This document shows, piece by piece, positions 5,368 to 7,472 of a DNA stretch of 7,472 nt; within the stretch, counting starts at the first letter, position 1; each line of letters opens with the position of its first letter. Source of the stretch: Nitrospira sp. GTDB taxonomy: Bacteria; Nitrospirota; Nitrospiria; Nitrospirales; Nitrospiraceae. The translations under genes and the position numbers were made by a program. The notes under the pieces were generated by a model. That model saw nothing but the letters and a program-made list of their open reading frames with translations, searched no databases and was not told the DNA's origin. The stretch covers positions 1-7,472 of the forward strand of contig JABMDG010000041.1 in assembly GCA_015904045.1 (NCBI GenBank), read 5' to 3'.

Positions 5368-5424
5368 CGGACGGGGACAGACACTACGTGCAGCACGGGG
5401 AAGGGTGTCAGTCCCCAAGCTTCG
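5368..5424 (-). repeat. REP-like palindromic element, copy 2
   Basis: Matches 2711-2767 at 52 of 57 positions in the same orientation. Outer arms are GGGGACAGACACT (5373-5385) and GGTGTCAGTCCCC (5404-5416). The inner stem is CGTG-CAG-CACG (5387-5397), which keeps pairing despite two differences from copy 1. It lies 34 bases beyond the stop of trpS copy 2 and 84 bases from the break in the binding-protein remnant. It could act as an mRNA end-stabilising or attenuating structure and as a site for recombination with copy 1. Confidence 0.7.
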
Positions 5425-5458
5425 ACGGGTTCTATGATGAACCTGTGAATGGGGAGAG

Positions 5459-6451
5459 CTAGATCTTCATCGCCTCGTTCACTTCATGCAACGTGGCTTT
5501 CGCCACTTCCGAGGCACGCCGGCTGCCGGCGTGCACGATGTCTTCGACGCGAGAGGGATCGCCGAGCAGCTTGGCGCGCGCGTCCCAGACCGGCGTCAGC
5601 TGTTCGACGACCCGATCGGCAACCTGCTTCTTACAGTCGATGCAGCCGATCGCTGCAGTCCGGCAATCCTTGTTGATCTGATCCTGGACCGGTTGCGGCG
5701 AATAGATTTTGTGAAACTCAAAGACCGGACAGATGTCGGGGTTGCCCGGATCGGTCCGGCGCACGCGCGCCGGGTCGGTGACCATGGTTTTGAGTTTCTG
5801 GCGAACGACCGGTTCGGCGTCGGATAGATTGATCGTATTGTGGTAGCTCTTGCTCATTTTCCGGCCGTCGGTGCCGAGTACTTTGGGAAACTTGGTCAGA
5901 TGTTCCTTTGGCTCGGGGAATACGGCCGTCTTGTAGATGTCATTGAATCGCCGGGCGAGTTCTCTCGTCAGTTCAAGGTGAGGGAGTTGGTCTTTGCCCA
6001 CCGGCACAAAATCAGGCTTGTACAAGAGAATGTCGGCGGCCTGCAGGACCGGGTACCCGAGAAAGCCATAGGTGGTGAGGTCTTTTTCCTTAATCTCTTC
6101 CTGTTTTTCTTTGTAGGTCGGGTTGCGTTCCAGCCACGAGACGGGCGTCATCATTGAGAGCAGGAGATGCAGGATCGCATGTTCCGGAATACGGGACTGG
6201 ATGAAGATCGTGCACCGTTCGGGATCGATGCCTCCGGCCAGCCAATCGATCAGCATCTCACGCACGAATGTGCGTATGCGGGTCGTGTCGGCATAGTTGG
6301 TCGAGAGCGCATGCCAGTCGGCAACGAAAAAGTAGCAGTCGTACTCTGCTTGTAGCGCCTTCCAGTTTTCCAGCGCGCCCAAATAGTTACCCAAATGCAT
6401 GAGCCCGCTGGGCTGCATTCCGCTCAGGACCCGTTTGCGCGGCGCGGTCAT
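5459..6451 (-). CDS. trpS: Tryptophanyl-tRNA synthetase, upstream copy
   Basis: A 330-residue paralogue of the TrpRS at 3086-4078, about 89% identical by eye and with no length change. All class I motifs are kept: PSGLMHLGN (14-22), LGYPVLQAADILLY, GKDQLPHLELTRE and GRKMSKS (196-202). The four cysteines (241, 263, 270, 273) that would hold a [4Fe-4S] cluster near the anticodon-recognition region are also present. Differences concentrate in the helical C-terminal part (for example YSPQPVQDQINKD against YSSIPVQEQIAKD, and residues 296-308). The start overlaps the M50 stop as ATGA and has a strong GGAGG six bases upstream. Because its operon neighbours look intact, this is more likely the ancestral locus. 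Two near-identical housekeeping synthetases in tandem is unusual. Confidence 0.95.
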   Translation of the reverse strand: MTAPRKRVLSGMQPSGLMHLGNYLGALENWKALQAEYDCYFFVADWHALSTNYADTTRIRTFVREMLIDWLAGGIDPERCTIFIQSRIPEHAILHLLLSMMTPVSWLERNPTYKEKQEEIKEKDLTTYGFLGYPVLQAADILLYKPDFVPVGKDQLPHLELTRELARRFNDIYKTAVFPEPKEHLTKFPKVLGTDGRKMSKSYHNTINLSDAEPVVRQKLKTMVTDPARVRRTDPGNPDICPVFEFHKIYSPQPVQDQINKDCRTAAIGCIDCKKQVADRVVEQLTPVWDARAKLLGDPSRVEDIVHAGSRRASEVAKATLHEVNEAMKI

Positions 6452-7185
6452 TGGGATCCTCCCCCGAGGCCGAGCGCCGTCGACAGAATCGTATTTGAAA
6501 GACCGGAAGCGAAGGTGTTGGTGATGGTGTGGATCACGCGCAGCTCCTTGTCAAAAACGATGAGGCCGACCAGAATCATCATGCCATAGGGCTCCAGGCG
6601 CATCAGGGCCATCGCCGGCTTGGCTGGAAACAGGCATGTCAGAATGCGTCCTCCGTCGAGCGGAGGGATCGGAATCAGATTGAAGAGCGCGAGGAGCACG
6701 TTGATCATGACCGAATATAGAGCCATGACGGCGATCGGACGCAGCACCAAGGCGGTCATGAGGCTCGATGAGGGCTCGGCATCGGCCTCCTGCCGGAGCG
6801 ACAGAGTCGGTTCCAACGTCAGGAGAAGGGCCAAGAACAATGCGCTCGCTACCGCAAGGATGATATTCATCCCGGGCCCAGCGGCCGCCACCAACGCCAT
6901 GTCGCGTCTGGGATTAAACATGTTGCGAGGATCAATCGGCACGGGCTTGGCCCAGCCAATGAAAAAGCCGCCGGGCAACAAGAGGCAGATCAACGGCACG
7001 AGAACCGTTCCGAATGGATCGATGTGAGCCAGGGGATTCATCGTGAGCCGGCCCTGAAGCTTCGCCGTGTGGTCGCCGCATTGCTCGGCGATCCATCCGT
7101 GCGCGTATTCGTGGAGCACCATGGCGAACAGCAACGGGAGCCCCATGTAGGAGATCGTATGGAGGATCTGCGGGAGCGAGTTCAT
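6448..7185 (-). CDS. M50 family (site-2-protease-like) membrane metalloprotease, upstream copy
   Basis: A 245-residue paralogue of the protein at 4075-4812, the same length and about 82% identical by eye. HEYAHGW (25-31), NPLAHIDPFGT, GWAKPVPIDPRN, AAGPGMNIILA and IPIPPLDGGR (171-180) are all present, so zinc binding should be intact. The most divergent part is the segment around 123-146 between two hydrophobic helices (LEPTLSLRQEADAEPSSSLM against IEPSLSVRQATETDASSSLL), probably a loop. The ATG at 7185 is preceded by AAGG at nine bases. The gap to the upstream binding-protein gene is 74 bases here against 12 in the other copy. The ATGA overlap with trpS suggests coupled translation. Confidence 0.93.
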   Translation of the reverse strand: MNSLPQILHTISYMGLPLLFAMVLHEYAHGWIAEQCGDHTAKLQGRLTMNPLAHIDPFGTVLVPLICLLLPGGFFIGWAKPVPIDPRNMFNPRRDMALVAAAGPGMNIILAVASALFLALLLTLEPTLSLRQEADAEPSSSLMTALVLRPIAVMALYSVMINVLLALFNLIPIPPLDGGRILTCLFPAKPAMALMRLEPYGMMILVGLIVFDKELRVIHTITNTFASGLSNTILSTALGLGGGSQ

Positions 7186-7259
7186 TCGGGACGGCCTTGG
7201 CGCCTATCGAGTCACTGAGTAACATGGGAACGCAGGCGGCTGACTGTTTCAGGATTCTG

Positions 7260-7472
7260 TCAGTTCAACTGGACGAATTTACCTTGTTTCACCTGCAGAA
7301 GAAAGAGCGGCCGGTGCAGCGTGCCGTCCGGCCCGAATCCGGCGGGTCCGGCGAGTGTGGGCAATGTTCGCTGGGTCATGAGAAATTCCTGCAGCGTTTC
7401 GCCGGAGGTGACGCCGCTGCGGATCCCGTCGATGACCGCTCTGGCTGCATCGTATCCTTGCATCATGAAGAG
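7260..7472 (-). CDS. Periplasmic-binding protein (LivJ-like / PBP-activator type), C-terminal part
   Basis: The last 70 codons of a gene that begins beyond the right edge. The visible protein reads LFMMQGYDAARAVIDGIRSG to the terminal LQVKQGKFVQLN and stops at TGA (7262-7260). It is nearly the same as the end of the remnant at 4825-5283, which shows more of the C-terminal lobe and supports the family call. Such proteins are exported and either deliver branched-chain amino acids or related ligands to an ABC transporter, or serve as cell-wall synthesis activators; the fragment cannot decide. It is the first visible gene of the minus-strand operon with M50 and trpS. Whether the rest is intact cannot be seen. 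Confidence 0.82.
   Translation of the reverse strand, partial: LFMMQGYDAARAVIDGIRSGVTSGETLQEFLMTQRTLPTLAGPAGFGPDGTLHRPLFLLQVKQGKFVQLN

Larger units (their letters stand above)
5459..7472 (-). repeat. Tandem duplication unit, upstream copy (runs off the window)
   Basis: Contains the binding-protein 3' end, M50 gene and trpS, collinear with 3086-5283. The only clear structural difference is the binding-protein to M50 spacer, 74 bases here and 12 in the other copy. Confidence 0.9.

Noticed and set aside
5428..5443. Hairpin GGTTC-loop-GAACC after trpS copy 2 as an intrinsic terminator
   Set aside because: Only a 5-bp stem and no T-run on the transcript side.
1..7472. tRNA, rRNA or CRISPR array
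   Set aside because: No cloverleaf with a GTTC-type T-arm, no rRNA segment and no regularly spaced repeats were seen on either strand.

Overview
The window looks like a chromosomal stretch of a moderately GC-rich Gram-negative bacterium. The gene content (a tryptophanyl-tRNA synthetase with an iron-sulfur-type cysteine set, a site-2-protease-like membrane protein and a periplasmic-binding protein in one operon) and the style of the repeats suggest Nitrospirota, most likely Nitrospira. That assignment rests on recollection of similar genomes and was not tested by a search.

Left part (1-2767) is an accessory patchwork. It holds the 3' end of a metallo-beta-lactamase-fold hydrolase gene (1-171) and, converging on it, a small secreted protein (188-511, minus). 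A class I SAM-dependent methyltransferase (528-1238) is divergent from the secreted gene; its last ~24 residues look like the C-terminus of a HicA toxin. One base later comes an intact hicB-type antitoxin gene (1240-1452). A DUF2806-like gene follows (1685-2579), split by a +1 frameshift in a run of seven A. Its stop codon lies inside a ~60-bp hairpin with the architecture of an integron attC recombination site (2535-2594). The hicB and DUF2806 stretch looks less GC-rich than the flanks. Together these suggest a remnant of toxin-antitoxin and integron-cassette type insertions.

The stretch 2595-3085 has no convincing gene. It holds a perfect 9-bp inverted repeat and a 57-bp REP-like palindrome (2711-2767).

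Right part (3086-7472, all minus strand) is a tandem duplication. The unit, in transcription order, is periplasmic-binding protein, M50 metalloprotease, trpS. The upstream copy (7472 down to 5459) has complete M50 and trpS genes and a binding-protein gene running off the window. The downstream copy (5283 down to 3086) has complete M50 and trpS genes, but its binding-protein gene is cut at the 5' end. By eye the two TrpRS proteins are about 89% identical and the two M50 proteins about 82%. In both copies the M50 stop and trpS start overlap as ATGA, so the pair is probably translationally coupled. A second copy of the REP-like palindrome (5368-5424) lies between the units, so direct repeats bracket the truncated copy. 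Both TrpRS copies and both M50 copies keep their catalytic motifs, so both pairs look functional.
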